Source: Mucilaginibacter cryoferens (GTDB lineage Bacteria > Bacteroidota > Bacteroidia > Sphingobacteriales > Sphingobacteriaceae). Taken from it: DNA of 64,000 nucleotides. This document shows, in pieces, positions 46,518 through 56,260 of the stretch. The notes beneath the pieces are model-generated. The model saw nothing but the letters and a program-made list of their open reading frames with translations. It did not search any database and was not told where the DNA came from. The stretch covers positions 1 through 64,000 of the forward strand of contig NZ_JACHCR010000021.1 of NCBI RefSeq assembly GCF_014205845.1, written 5' to 3'. Numbering within the stretch: position 1 is the first letter of the stretch; each line of letters starts with the position of its first letter. A program made the position numbers and the translations under genes.

Positions 46518-48785
46518 ATGGATTTTTTGAACACTTACTTAATTTATTTAATTCCGGTATTTGGGCTCATCGGCATTGCTGTTATGGCGGTTAAGGCTGC
46601 CTGGGTTACCAAACAAGATGCGGGTGATGGCGATATGGCCACGCTGGCAGGCTACATTGCCGATGGAGCAATGGCTTTTTTACGTGCCGAGTGGAAGGTA
46701 CTGAGTTACTTTGTGGTAGTTGCCGGTATATTACTGGCTTGGAGCGGTACTACCGTAGCAACATCGAGCCCGGTTATTGCCGTATCATTTATTATAGGCG
46801 CATTTTTATCGGCCTTTGCAGGTTTTTTGGGTATGCGTATTGCAACCAAAGCCAATGTACGTACCACACAGGCGGCGCGCACAAGTTTGGCACAGGCTTT
46901 AAAAGTATCTTTTACGGGCGGTACCGTAATGGGCCTTGGTGTTGCCGGTTTGGCAATCATTGGTTTAGGCTCGTTGTTTATTGTATTTTATACCGTATAT
47001 GTTAAAAACACCGGCGGCAGCGTTAACGGCGAAGCCATGGCCAAAGCCTTGGATGTTTTAGCAGGTTTTTCATTAGGTGCAGAGTCTATAGCATTATTTG
47101 CCCGCGTAGGCGGTGGTATATACACCAAAGCGGCCGATGTAGGTGCCGACCTTGTAGGTAAGGTAGAAGCCGGCATTCCGGAGGATGATGTGCGTAACCC
47201 TGCTACCATTGCCGATAACGTAGGCGATAACGTAGGCGACGTTGCCGGTATGGGGGCCGATTTATTTGGATCGTACGTAGCAACTATGCTTGCTACCATG
47301 GTGCTGGGCCGCGAAATGGTTGGGCACGATGGCAAAGCGCTAGTAGATAATTTTGGCGGCATAGGCCCCATTTTATTACCTATGGTAATTGCAGGCTTAG
47401 GTTTGTTGTTTTCAATAGTAGCAGCATCATTCGTAAAAATTAAAAATGAAACCGACAGTGTACAAAAGGCGCTGAATATAGGTAACTGGATGTCGATCAT
47501 CCTTACCGCAATTGCTACCTATTTTGTGGTACAGTGGATGCTTCCCGATGGCGAATTTCGGATGATACGCGATATTGATGCCAATGGCGCGTTAAAAGTG
47601 AGCGCAATGGAATTTACCAAAAATGGCGTATTTATGGCTATAGTGGTGGGGTTGGTTGTAGGCACTTTAATGTCTATCATCACCGAGTACTATACAGCTA
47701 TGGGTAAACGGCCGGTATTAAGCATCATCCGCCAGTCGTCAACAGGGCATGCAACCAATATTATTGGCGGCTTATCGGTAGGTATGGAATCAACCGTATT
47801 GCCTATCCTGGTTTTAGCATCGGGTATTTATGGCTCGTATCATTTTGCCGGTTTATACGGGGTAGCTATCGCTGCTGCCGGTATGATGGCAACTACCGCC
47901 ATGCAATTGGCTATCGACGCTTTCGGCCCAATTGCCGATAACGCCGGTGGTATTGCCGAAATGAGCCGCCTGCCCGAGGAAGTACGCCACCGTACAGACA
48001 ATCTGGATGCTGTAGGTAACACTACCGCTGCTACCGGCAAGGGTTTTGCCATTGCATCGGCCGCCTTAACCTCACTGGCCTTATTCGCGGCCTTTGTGGG
48101 CGTTGCAGGTATCGAGCATATTGATATTTATAAAGCCGATGTACTGGCCGGTTTATTTGTGGGCGGTATGATCCCTTTCATCTTCTCGGCATTGTGTATT
48201 TCGGCAGTGGGCCGCGCGGCCATGGCTATGGTTGAGGAAGTTCGCCGCCAGTTTCGCGAAATCCCGGGCATTATGGAGTACAAGGCTAAACCTGAGTACG
48301 AAAAATGTGTGGCCATCTCTACCAAAGCATCCATTCGTGAAATGGTTGCCCCTGGTTTAATAGCGCTCATCACCCCTATCATCATTGGTTTCGCCTTTGG
48401 CCCCGAAGTACTGGGTGGTCTATTGGCCGGTGTTACCGTATCGGGTGTGCTGATGGGTATTTTCCAGAGCAACGCCGGTGGCGCCTGGGACAATGCCAAA
48501 AAATCATTCGAAAAAGGTTGCCTGATCAATGGCGAAATGTATTACAAAAAATCAGAACCACATAAAGCATCAGTAACCGGCGATACCGTAGGCGATCCGT
48601 TTAAAGATACCTCTGGCCCGTCAATGAATATTTTAATCAAGCTGATGTCGATAGTTTCGTTGGTAATCGCGCCGCACTTGAATGCCAACCATGTGCCGCC
48701 AACTGCTATGAAACGCGAGGTTAATAAGCAGGTGATTGTACAGGCTTATACATCGCCTATAACTAAAATTGAAAAGAAAGGTTAA
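46518..48785 (+). CDS. hppA: Membrane-bound ion-pumping pyrophosphatase, K+-dependent type
   Basis: The 755-residue protein splits pyrophosphate and pumps H+ or Na+ across the inner membrane. About sixteen membrane segments are visible. Active-site motifs include [17 protein letters not shown] (substrate and Mg2+ binding) and a late DNAGGIAEM and [10 protein letters not shown]. In [10 protein letters not shown] (residues 500-509), Ala504 and Gly507 stand where K+-independent enzymes carry Lys and Thr; established work on the family links Ala/Gly there to K+ dependence. Whether it pumps H+, Na+ or both is not decided by eye. A strong terminator follows. Confidence 0.95.
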   Translation: MDFLNTYLIYLIPVFGLIGIAVMAVKAAWVTKQDAGDGDMATLAGYIADGAMAFLRAEWKVLSYFVVVAGILLAWSGTTVATSSPVIAVSFIIGAFLSAFAGFLGMRIATKANVRTTQAARTSLAQALKVSFTGGTVMGLGVAGLAIIGLGSLFIVFYTVYVKNTGGSVNGEAMAKALDVLAGFSLGAESIALFARVGGGIYTKAADVGADLVGKVEAGIPEDDVRNPATIADNVGDNVGDVAGMGADLFGSYVATMLATMVLGREMVGHDGKALVDNFGGIGPILLPMVIAGLGLLFSIVAASFVKIKNETDSVQKALNIGNWMSIILTAIATYFVVQWMLPDGEFRMIRDIDANGALKVSAMEFTKNGVFMAIVVGLVVGTLMSIITEYYTAMGKRPVLSIIRQSSTGHATNIIGGLSVGMESTVLPILVLASGIYGSYHFAGLYGVAIAAAGMMATTAMQLAIDAFGPIADNAGGIAEMSRLPEEVRHRTDNLDAVGNTTAATGKGFAIASAALTSLALFAAFVGVAGIEHIDIYKADVLAGLFVGGMIPFIFSALCISAVGRAAMAMVEEVRRQFREIPGIMEYKAKPEYEKCVAISTKASIREMVAPGLIALITPIIIGFAFGPEVLGGLLAGVTVSGVLMGIFQSNAGGAWDNAKKSFEKGCLINGEMYYKKSEPHKASVTGDTVGDPFKDTSGPSMNILIKLMSIVSLVIAPHLNANHVPPTAMKREVNKQVIVQAYTSPITKIEKKG

Positions 48786-48807
48786 TTGACTTTTGCATAT
48801 TTATGGA

Positions 48808-48831
48808 AAGCCGCCTGTTGAAGGGCGGCTT
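48808..48831 (+). terminator. Intrinsic terminator of the pyrophosphatase gene
   Basis: AAGCCGCCT pairs with GGGCGGCTT (48808-48816 with 48823-48831, one G-T pair), followed by TTTTT. Confidence 0.88.
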
Positions 48832-48898
48832 TTTTGTTTTAAGAAGTATTTGTAAGCGGGTATAACAGCTGAGAAATGTTTTAATTACATTAGTACCC

Positions 48899-49387
48899 AT
48901 GAAATCTGCCCAGGGCATCAGCCTCAAATATATTGTGATCCTTACATTTGCCTTACTGGGTAAGTTTTATCTTTTGTTCCTCTCTTCTTTTAATATTCCG
49001 GAAAATATTCCTTTTACCCAGATAAAAATCAACGGGTTAATCATATCTATCATTTTTCTGATAGCCCTTAATTTTTTCACCAGGGAACTGATCAGGTTGC
49101 GCCCGGATTTTACGGTGGGATACCTCACACTTTATGGGGTTGCGGTTTGTTTGATTACGGAAGTGCTATTCCAGGGGTACATGTGGCATCTTTTTCCTGA
49201 AGACACCTTTTATACTTTCACAATGACTATTATCAGACTATCAGTCGTGATATCCCTACTTTCTTTCTTTACGGCCTTTCAATTAAAAACAAGAAACACA
49301 AGCAAGCTCATATATTTTATAGTTATTTTAATTATTGTTGTTAATGTGTTAAAGTATATTTTCCCTACACTTTTGCCAGAGAAGTAA
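48899..49387 (+). CDS. Small membrane protein of unknown function
   Basis: The 162-residue protein has about five hydrophobic segments (near residues 10-30, 42-62, 74-96, 108-124 and 134-156). No family is recognised. It overlaps the next gene by one base (TAATG at 49385-49389), so the two are translated together. The start ATG 48899 gives a short basic N-terminus before the first membrane segment. Confidence 0.6.
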   Translation: MKSAQGISLKYIVILTFALLGKFYLLFLSSFNIPENIPFTQIKINGLIISIIFLIALNFFTRELIRLRPDFTVGYLTLYGVAVCLITEVLFQGYMWHLFPEDTFYTFTMTIIRLSVVISLLSFFTAFQLKTRNTSKLIYFIVILIIVVNVLKYIFPTLLPEK

Positions 49388-49743
49388 TGTCGAATTATTA
49401 TCTACTCATTCTGTTTGCACTAACCAGCTGCAACCACAAAAGCAAACGCAATTACAAATATACCATTGCCAAAGACAACCACCTGTACATCCAAATTTAC
49501 CGAACCAGCATCCTTGGCAGCTCGGTAGAAGCCTACCTTACCGACTCCATAACCTTCAGCCAAAAACTAGGCACCTATGATGATGAAACGAGTTATATAG
49601 ACTGTAAAATGAAGGGCGATACCATCATTACCGAAACTAAAGAATACCTGTATGGTGCAAGCCAGCAGCCAGATACGATGAAAATTGTAGCAGCCAAAAC
49701 CTATAGCTTAAAAGCCTTAAAGAGGCTGCACAATTTTAAATGA
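49387..49743 (+). CDS. Small lipoprotein of unknown function
   Basis: The 118-residue protein has a short lipoprotein signal with Cys15 (FALTSCNHK). The mature part is small and beta-rich (HLYIQIYRTS, VEAYLTDSITF). No family was recognised. Translation is coupled to the upstream membrane protein gene through TAATG. Confidence 0.6.
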   Translation: MSNYYLLILFALTSCNHKSKRNYKYTIAKDNHLYIQIYRTSILGSSVEAYLTDSITFSQKLGTYDDETSYIDCKMKGDTIITETKEYLYGASQQPDTMKIVAAKTYSLKALKRLHNFK

Positions 49744-49970
49744 TCTGCCATCTAACTCCCTGTTAAGAGTTCAATACACGAAGGTTAGGGATACATCAAC
49801 AAATATCAAATTTCATATCTATACGTAAATAGCTCATTTTCAAACTATAATTTGGGTAATTTACGTCTATCCTTTGTTACATTCTGCCCTTTATGTTTTC
49901 AATAAATTTAAGTACGTTTGGGGAAATGTGAATTTTTAATTTTTTTACGACTGATCTTACTAATTTAAAC

Positions 49971-51527
49971 ATGAAGTTATTTATTAAAAAACCTATTGCG
50001 CAATTGATGGCTGCTTCGGCGGCAACCGAGAGTACGCTAAAAAGAACGTTAGGCGTTGGCTCGCTTATCGCCCTGGGTATTGGCGCAATTATAGGTGCCG
50101 GTATTTTTGTGCGAACGGCCGCGGCAGCAGGCGAACATGCCGGTCCGGCTGTTACCATTTCATTCCTTATTGCAGCCTCTGGTTGCGCCCTGGCTGGTTT
50201 ATGCTATGCAGAGTTTGCGAGTATGATTCCTATTGCAGGCTCGGCCTATACTTATTCTTATGCCACCATGGGTGAGTTTATAGCCTGGATAATTGGCTGG
50301 GATTTGGTATTAGAGTACGCCTTGGGTGCAGCAACAGTTGCTATTGGCTGGTCGCAATACTTTAACGAGTTTTTAACTACTTTTTTTGGCTTTCATATAC
50401 CCTACGCCTGGTCGCATTCATTTTTTGAAACGTCCAATACAACTGTAGGCATGTATGCTGCAGAATTAGGTAACAGAGGTATTGTTAATCTTCCGGCCAT
50501 CCTCATCCTGTTTCTGTTAACTTTATTACTTATTAAAGGAACAGCAGAATCGGCTATCGTAAACAACGTTATTGTGGTAGTTAAAGTTGCCATTGTATTA
50601 ATGATCATTGGCTTAGGCTGGCACTTTATCAACCCTGCATTGCACACACCATATATGATCCCTGCCGATGCAGGTGTTATAAAAGTAAGCACAGGCGTTG
50701 TAAACTATGGCGATACCTTTAACCACGGCTGGCTGGGTGTTTTACGTGGTGCAAGTGTGGTATTCTTTGCCTTTATTGGTTTTGATGCCGTATCAACAGC
50801 AGCACAGGAAGCAAAAAACCCGCAAAGAGATATGCCAAAAGGTATCCTGATATCATTGGTTATCTGTACTGCACTTTACATTTTGTTCTCACACGTGTTA
50901 ACCGGTTTAGTATCTTACAAACAATTCCTTATCCAGGGTAAAGAAGCATCTGTTACTTATGCTATTAAAGCGGCAATGCCGGGTTATAACTGGTTAGCTA
51001 ATTTAGTAACGGTATCTATCCTTGCAGGCTTCTCATCGGTTATACTGGTAATGTTAATGGGCCAAACCCGTGTATTCTACACTATGAGTACCGATGGTTT
51101 AATCCCTAAGATATTCTCTAAACTACACCCTAAATTTCGGACGCCATACAAATCACAATGGTTATTCTTTGGTTTTGTATCCATATTTGCTGGCTTTATT
51201 CCCGACAGAATTGTAGGCGACATGGTGAGTATAGGTACGTTATTTGCCTTCGTACTGGTTTGTTTAGGTATCATGATATTACGTAATACCGATCCAAATT
51301 TGGTTCGTCCGTTTAAAACACCTATTTATTATATTGTTTGCCCGCTTGGCGCGCTGATCTGCTTAGGTATGATAGCCTCAGAAGGTTGGGAAAACTGGGC
51401 AAGGCTTATTGTATGGTTATTGATAGGCTTTATCATTTACTTTGGTTACAGTATCAAACGTTCGCACGTACGACATGGAAAAGTTGAAGGCGCTATTGAC
51501 CCTATCAACCCTAAATTTGTTGAATAA
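49971..51527 (+). CDS. APC-family permease, cationic amino acid transporter-like
   Basis: The 518-residue protein has about twelve to fourteen membrane segments. The first carries GIGAIIGAGIFVRTA, and the protein also has FFAFIGFDAVSTAAQEAKNP, the conserved APC segment near helix 6-7, typical of the cationic amino acid transporter (CAT) subgroup. The exact substrate is unknown. It is not closely similar to the other APC permease at 44927-46363 beyond family features. A good terminator follows. Confidence 0.9.
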   Translation: MKLFIKKPIAQLMAASAATESTLKRTLGVGSLIALGIGAIIGAGIFVRTAAAAGEHAGPAVTISFLIAASGCALAGLCYAEFASMIPIAGSAYTYSYATMGEFIAWIIGWDLVLEYALGAATVAIGWSQYFNEFLTTFFGFHIPYAWSHSFFETSNTTVGMYAAELGNRGIVNLPAILILFLLTLLLIKGTAESAIVNNVIVVVKVAIVLMIIGLGWHFINPALHTPYMIPADAGVIKVSTGVVNYGDTFNHGWLGVLRGASVVFFAFIGFDAVSTAAQEAKNPQRDMPKGILISLVICTALYILFSHVLTGLVSYKQFLIQGKEASVTYAIKAAMPGYNWLANLVTVSILAGFSSVILVMLMGQTRVFYTMSTDGLIPKIFSKLHPKFRTPYKSQWLFFGFVSIFAGFIPDRIVGDMVSIGTLFAFVLVCLGIMILRNTDPNLVRPFKTPIYYIVCPLGALICLGMIASEGWENWARLIVWLLIGFIIYFGYSIKRSHVRHGKVEGAIDPINPKFVE

Positions 51528-51556
51528 CGGATAACAATATCACTACAAACAAAAAG

Positions 51557-51576
51557 GGTTCTGAAATTTCAGAACC
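51557..51576 (+). terminator. Intrinsic terminator of the CAT-like permease gene
   Basis: GGTTCTGAAATTTCAGAACC is a perfect palindrome, followed by TTTTTTG. Confidence 0.88.
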
Positions 51577-51694
51577 TTTTTTGTTAATCCCAACTTTTAT
51601 CTGTACATCGCATTTTCTTTCTATCTTCATTATAATTTTAATAGCAACTTTGCTAAGTTTCTGGTTAAAGTTAAAAGCATAAAATCCTAAAGCC

Positions 51695-52264
51695 ATGCAT
51701 CCACTAATTTTCAGAGAAGTATTATCCGTTACGATGATCCTCTTCGCCATTATTGATATCCTTGGAGCCATCCCCGTAATTATACAGGTACGTCAGCGCG
51801 TAGGTCATATCGAATCGGAAAAGGCAAGCATAGCGGTACTGGTACTAATGGTTGTATTTTTATTTGTGGGCGATGAGTTGCTGGCTATTATTGGGCTCGA
51901 TATCTCCTCCTTCGCGATAGCAGGCTCCCTGGTGATCTTTATCATCGCCATGGAAATGGTATTAGGTGTCGACTTTTTTAAGGAAGAGGTACCGTTATCT
52001 GCCTCCATAGTGCCCATTGCCTTCCCGCTTATAGCCGGCGCCGGTACCATGACTACGCTACTTTCCCTAAAATCCCAATATCAAACCCAAAACATTATTG
52101 TGGGCATTGTATTAAACACCATAGTGGTTTACCTGGTGCTTAAAAACGTAAAGTGGATAGAAAAGCTTTTAGGCCCCGTGGGGCTGAGTATATTGCGTAA
52201 ATCGTTCGGGATAATTTTATTGGCTATAGCGATAAAGTTGTTTAGGAGTAATACGCACTTGTAG
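51695..52264 (+). CDS. MarC-family integral membrane protein
   Basis: The 189-residue protein has about six membrane segments and the family pattern with an early IDILGAIPVI and a mid PIAFPLIAGAGTMTTLLSL. MarC proteins have no settled function; they were once linked to drug resistance, but that is not supported by later work. The gene ends at a perfect hairpin shared with the convergent acyltransferase gene. Confidence 0.9.
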   Translation: MHPLIFREVLSVTMILFAIIDILGAIPVIIQVRQRVGHIESEKASIAVLVLMVVFLFVGDELLAIIGLDISSFAIAGSLVIFIIAMEMVLGVDFFKEEVPLSASIVPIAFPLIAGAGTMTTLLSLKSQYQTQNIIVGIVLNTIVVYLVLKNVKWIEKLLGPVGLSILRKSFGIILLAIAIKLFRSNTHL

Positions 52265-52276
52265 ATATACAGATGA

Positions 52277-52318
52277 TAGATTTTAGATGTGCAGATGGGG
52301 CTGCACATCTAAAATCTA
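52277..52318. terminator. 18-bp hairpin between convergent genes
   Basis: TAGATTTTAGATGTGCAG (52277-52294) and its exact complement (52301-52318) flank ATGGGG. The stem is AT-rich at the base and has an A/T pattern on each side, fitting a bidirectional terminator. It also resembles the ATGTGCAGAT words found in other gaps. Confidence 0.75.
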
Positions 52319-52325
52319 CCTTCAG

Positions 52326-53465
52326 CTATAACGCGGTGACTCTTTTTCCTTTACTAAACTTTTCCCTCAATGCCGTCATTTTACTTTCGAAGAAATGATA
52401 TTGCAAATACGATAACCCTATAGTTAATACCCAAACTATAGTGATGTAAGCGTACCCGTTCAAGTTACAGTTAAACTTCTTTGAAAATATGGAAACTACA
52501 ATGATAACAATAGGATGTAACAGGTAAAGCGAATACGATATGAGGCTAATAAATGTAACGGGAGCCCATATAAACTTACTGATTTTATCTACTTGTATTT
52601 CATACATGAAGGGAGTGAGCGCGGCAACGGACACACTCAAAAAAGTAAAGAAAATTGTTTTTCGTAAAATATCCGAGTAAGGGATATGAAGTAAACCAGA
52701 GCTATAAAAAAAGCTCATAACTCCGATAAACAGGGCTAATCCAGCTAAGAAAAATACGCCTTTATATTTATAAAAAAAGTCGGCGTGGTAATATCTCAGA
52801 TAAGATAGAAACACACCTGTACCAATGGCATCAAGTCTAAGCGGAACCATTTTTCTGTAGCCCCGATCCCAGCTTAAATCCATACTATTTAACGCTAAAT
52901 AAATCCGAAGCAAAAGCGGGACCAAAATAAAAATCAGGGCGACAACTAAAAAGGCTTTTGATTTACTTTTAATGAGGTATTGTATCCCAAACAGGAATAA
53001 CGGAAACAGTAAATAAAACCACTCTTCGATACTTAAACTCCATGATACACCAAATATATTTTCGGGCATTTGGGTATAAAAGTTCTGTAAAAAAAACAAA
53101 TAAGTAAAATTATTACTTACACTAAAAATAAGGTGATGCTGACTTGAGTAATACAACAATTCATAAATAATGATCACCAGGTAATAGTTAGGGAGCGTTC
53201 TGAACCAGCGCCGTATCCAAAAAAATTTTATGGAAGAAAAGCTTGTAATGCGCGAATAATTATGGGTTTTTATTAAGATACTTCCGATTAAAAAACCGCT
53301 CAGTACAAAGAAAACTTCAACGCCTATTAAACCCGAATAGAAAGTTACGGTTTCAAGGGTAGGGTTTTGGAATTTTAAAGAAAAAGTATGCGCTATTAAT
53401 ACTAAAATTATCGCGATGCATCTTAAAAAATCAAGGCCGAATACTCTTACTTTTTGGTCACCCAT
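52326..53465 (-). CDS. Acyltransferase 3 family membrane protein
   Basis: The 379-residue protein has about ten membrane segments and the family opening GLDFLRCIAIILVLIAHTF, with the conserved catalytic-type His (about residue 22), and the FVLSGFLIGSIL segment. Enzymes of this family (OafA/YrhL) add acetyl or other acyl groups to sugars, often on surface polysaccharide. The acceptor here is unknown. It stands alone, with repeats and a decayed gene fragment upstream. Confidence 0.9.
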   Translation of the reverse strand: MGDQKVRVFGLDFLRCIAIILVLIAHTFSLKFQNPTLETVTFYSGLIGVEVFFVLSGFLIGSILIKTHNYSRITSFSSIKFFWIRRWFRTLPNYYLVIIIYELLYYSSQHHLIFSVSNNFTYLFFLQNFYTQMPENIFGVSWSLSIEEWFYLLFPLFLFGIQYLIKSKSKAFLVVALIFILVPLLLRIYLALNSMDLSWDRGYRKMVPLRLDAIGTGVFLSYLRYYHADFFYKYKGVFFLAGLALFIGVMSFFYSSGLLHIPYSDILRKTIFFTFLSVSVAALTPFMYEIQVDKISKFIWAPVTFISLISYSLYLLHPIVIIVVSIFSKKFNCNLNGYAYITIVWVLTIGLSYLQYHFFESKMTALREKFSKGKRVTAL

Positions 53466-53521
53466 GCAGGCCTAAAGATAACGGAAGTAAATCATTTTCA
53501 AATACTCCAATCACCCATTTT

Positions 53522-53699
53522 TTAAACTCCTAACAATCTCGCCCCAAACATGGCATCAACCTTATGCTCGTATCCGCTTAGCACCTTGCTTTCTTCAAGC
53601 TTTAAGCCAAGTTCGTTCCTTTACCAAATAATCCGCCCTCATTCTCGGCCTTTAAAGGCCGGGTAGGTGATGTAAATTAATGGCTTGCCCGGTTTTAAG
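53522..53699 (-). pseudogene. Decayed copy of the 3' end of the adjacent RNA methyltransferase gene
   Basis: The minus strand encodes PLIYIT, PAFKGRE, then a stop, then DYLVKE and, after a one-base shift, ELGLKLEESKV, GYEHK, ARLLGV-stop. These align in order with PLIYIT, SAFKGENE, DYLVKE, LGLKLEESKV, GYEHK, ARL at the end of the methyltransferase gene that ends at 53850. Stops and shifts make it non-functional. It ends in LLGV instead of SPPAP, and may keep the original C-terminus of the gene. Confidence 0.85.
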
Positions 53700-53711
53700 C
53701 ATTTTATCTCC

Positions 53712-53819
53712 CGCGAGGTTAGCATAGCGTAACTCGTGGGTTAAACTGTTGTAAGCTTATAGCTTACACAGTTCGGCTGAAAGCCGAAACCAGCTTTTGT
53801 CACGAGTTAAAACCTCGCG
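53712..53819. repeat. 108-bp inverted-repeat element with nested hairpins
   Basis: CGCGAGGTT at the left end pairs with AACCTCGCG at the right end, and ACTCGTG further in pairs with CACGAGT. Inside are the palindromes GTAAGCTTATAGCTTAC (53751-53767) and TTCGGCTGAAAGCCGAA (53772-53788). It separates the live methyltransferase gene end from its dead copy. Confidence 0.75.
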
Positions 53820-53841
53820 ACAGAGAGTCAAGCTAATTTCA

Positions 53842-53868
53842 CTCCCCCTTTAGGGAGCCGGGGGGCTC
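53842..53868. repeat. Palindromic repeat that provides the RNA methyltransferase C-terminus
   Basis: CTCCCCCTTTAGGGAGCCGG then GGGGCTC. On the minus strand it encodes SPPAP-stop at the end of the methyltransferase gene, parallel to SPPTP-stop in the metB-type gene. Confidence 0.85.
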
Positions 53869-55019
53869 AGTCTTGCCACAAACATGGTATCGGCCTTATG
53901 CTCGTATCCCTTCAATACTTTACTTTCTTCAAGTTTTAATCCCAGTTCTTTTACCAGGTAATCAACCACATCCTCATTCTCGCCTTTAAAGGCCGAGCAG
54001 GTGATGTAAATTAATGGCTTGCCTGGTTTAAGGTATTTAACCACGTTTTGGGCAATGCTTTTTTGCAGGCGTTGAAAAAATTCAATTTTAGGGGGCATAA
54101 ACTGGGCTATCATCTCGGGCGTACGGCCCCAGGTGCCCGAGCCACTACAAGGAGCATCAAGGATGATACCATCAAACTCATAGCTATGCAGCGATTGATC
54201 TACATTGGTTGTAAGATCTAACACTTTTTTCTGATACTTGGTTAGTCCGGCTAATTGAAAACGCTCATCCAGGTTGGCCAATACCGATTCGCGGATGTCT
54301 GATACTACCAGTTTAATATTAGGCTCGTCCTCGTGCAGTAAAAGCGATTTACCGCCCGATGCCGCGCAGGCATCCCACCAGTTATCCCAGCGTTGCGGTT
54401 TAAAAAAATACCCGGTTTGTTGCGAAGAAAGATCCTGCACCTCAAACCAGTTTTGTTTGGTAAAAATGGTTTCTAAACGGGTACCGTTGGGTAACGAGTA
54501 ACAGCCGTTACCTTCATCTTTAAACACTACCCCGGCTTTATTCAGTTCGGCTTTTACCAAATGATCGTAGCCGTTGCGTACGCGGATAAACAGATCTGGC
54601 TGACAAAAAAATGATTTCAGAAACGTGTCTTTATCAATGCCCGCAGATATCTGTGAGGTCCACGGGAATACATCTTCGAGTTTAAATGCGGGGTAAGCGA
54701 TTTTTACAAGCGCCAGCTTATCATCAATAGAGAAATTGACACAGGCGGCCCAATCGGGTTTAAAATGTTGTAAAAAGGAGTTGCTTTGTGTGTTGCATAA
54801 AAATTCGGCAACTACCAGGCGTTCATCTGTTGCCAGGTTAGGCAGGGCCTGCCCTAAGCGAAAGTAACTATATACCAACCGATTGGCTACCCGCCTATCG
54901 GTAGACCCCATTTGTTTGTTTTGCCTGTAAAAGCCGGGTAAAAATTTACTTAATGGTGTATCAACCGGGTACTCGCCTATTATTCGCTGAAACGTTTTAA
55001 GCTGGTTTATAGCCTTCAT
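53850..55019 (-). CDS. RsmB/NOP-family rRNA cytosine-C5 methyltransferase
   Basis: The 389-residue enzyme has the SAM-binding and catalytic parts of the RsmB/Sun family: WWDACAASGGKSLLL (motif I), ILDAPCSGSGTWGR (motif IV, with the PC catalytic-type Cys) and ITCSAFKGENEDVV (motif VI, with the TC Cys). An N-terminal NusB-like helical part occupies about residues 1-130. It methylates a cytosine in ribosomal RNA, exact site unknown. The start overlaps the upstream gene by four bases (ATGA at 55016-55019). The last five residues, SPPAP, come from a palindromic repeat; a decayed copy of the gene's 3' end lies 150 bases beyond the stop. Confidence 0.92.
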   Translation of the reverse strand: MKAINQLKTFQRIIGEYPVDTPLSKFLPGFYRQNKQMGSTDRRVANRLVYSYFRLGQALPNLATDERLVVAEFLCNTQSNSFLQHFKPDWAACVNFSIDDKLALVKIAYPAFKLEDVFPWTSQISAGIDKDTFLKSFFCQPDLFIRVRNGYDHLVKAELNKAGVVFKDEGNGCYSLPNGTRLETIFTKQNWFEVQDLSSQQTGYFFKPQRWDNWWDACAASGGKSLLLHEDEPNIKLVVSDIRESVLANLDERFQLAGLTKYQKKVLDLTTNVDQSLHSYEFDGIILDAPCSGSGTWGRTPEMIAQFMPPKIEFFQRLQKSIAQNVVKYLKPGKPLIYITCSAFKGENEDVVDYLVKELGLKLEESKVLKGYEHKADTMFVARLSPPAP

Positions 55020-56260
55020 TCTACCTGTTTAAGTTCAAAGTTAGCATACATTAACACATTTACATGCGTATTTACCCACCCCATCCCATTTTTTTTCACA
55101 AAGTGAAAATTGTTATGTAATCCTGTAAAATCTGCTTTATCTAATGCTGCAAAATTATTGTCAATTAACTGCCTGCCAAAGTACATTCCTTCGTCAAACC
55201 CCTTAATGGCAAATTCGGTTGGCTCTACATGGTAAATACGATGATACACCCGAACAAACTCTATGCTGGCGTCAGATTTATAGTCGATTTGATTGGCAGA
55301 CGTGATATGAGTTTTTAAGCGTTGTAAAATATCTATCTTTAAAAAAGTGAATTTTTCCCAGCTTGGATGACCAAATAAGGTTACCGGGTAATGCCTGTTC
55401 AACGTATCTAATGACCGTAGGGTTACAGCCAAAAAAGCCTGATCTGTAGCCGCCACTACAAATATATTTTCTTCTTTTTTTGATAGCTGCGGTATTAAAC
55501 CAGCCAACTGTCCCTTTGATACGGTAACTATAATAACCTTTACCTTTCTATTGCTAAGGCTATCTGTTGCGTTCTTAAAACCACGTACATAATCCTGTTC
55601 CTGGCTAAAGCCCGAGCGCAGGATAAAGATCTTTTTAGGCTTTAATTTATTGTTGATGTATTGCGCCGCGCCCCATCCGTGGTATTCCAATGGCGGTATT
55701 ACGGTAATCAGGTTACTTTTGTTAATAGTAGCCGGTGAGGCGGGTGAAAGTGGCGAAACCACCGGAGATCTGGTAGCAAGCACCTCTGTAAAGGCTTTCA
55801 TCCCATCCGGAAAAACAGGACCAACAATCAGATCGCTGTTTTTTATATTGGGATTTAAACCCAGGCTGCGCGATTGCGAGGCCTCGTCTTTAGAATCATA
55901 CAAACGCAGCTTAAAATTGCTGCCACCGGCGGTGAGCGAATCCAGGGCCAGTTTAAAACCCTGGTAATACTCCACGCTCATATTGGCCTTGGTTAAGCCG
56001 GGTGAGGTATATTTGGCGCCAGGTTTAAGGTGATCTAAACCCAGCGGCAATATCATAGTAATAGTTAAAGGTTTGGCCTCCGTAGGTTTTACAGGTGGCT
56101 TATCGGCAACTTTTGGTTTTACGGGTTCTTCAGTTGTTTTTTTAACAGGTGCTACCGGCTGCAGTTTTGGTGAACATGCAGCCAGTACCAATGCTGTTAT
56201 AAAAAACAGTAACCATTTATTCCCACTCAATTGTAGCAGGCGGTTTCGAACTGATGTCAT
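55016..56260 (-). CDS. Lipoprotein with a receptor family ligand-binding (Peripla_BP_6-like) domain
   Basis: The 414-residue lipoprotein (Cys29 in LVLAACSPK) has a Pro/Lys-rich linker (residues 35-62) and then a periplasmic-binding-protein-like domain ([46 protein letters not shown]). The domain resembles the leucine-binding type I fold but no ABC permease genes are nearby, so it is probably not a transporter component. Its place between guaA and the RNA methyltransferase gene, with 44-base and 4-base overlaps, indicates one operon. Function unknown. Confidence 0.78.
   Translation of the reverse strand: MTSVRNRLLQLSGNKWLLFFITALVLAACSPKLQPVAPVKKTTEEPVKPKVADKPPVKPTEAKPLTITMILPLGLDHLKPGAKYTSPGLTKANMSVEYYQGFKLALDSLTAGGSNFKLRLYDSKDEASQSRSLGLNPNIKNSDLIVGPVFPDGMKAFTEVLATRSPVVSPLSPASPATINKSNLITVIPPLEYHGWGAAQYINNKLKPKKIFILRSGFSQEQDYVRGFKNATDSLSNRKVKVIIVTVSKGQLAGLIPQLSKKEENIFVVAATDQAFLAVTLRSLDTLNRHYPVTLFGHPSWEKFTFLKIDILQRLKTHITSANQIDYKSDASIEFVRVYHRIYHVEPTEFAIKGFDEGMYFGRQLIDNNFAALDKADFTGLHNNFHFVKKNGMGWVNTHVNVLMYANFELKQVE

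Noticed and set aside
44927..51527. The two APC permeases as a recent duplication
   Set aside because: They share only family-level motifs and differ in length and in most of their sequence.
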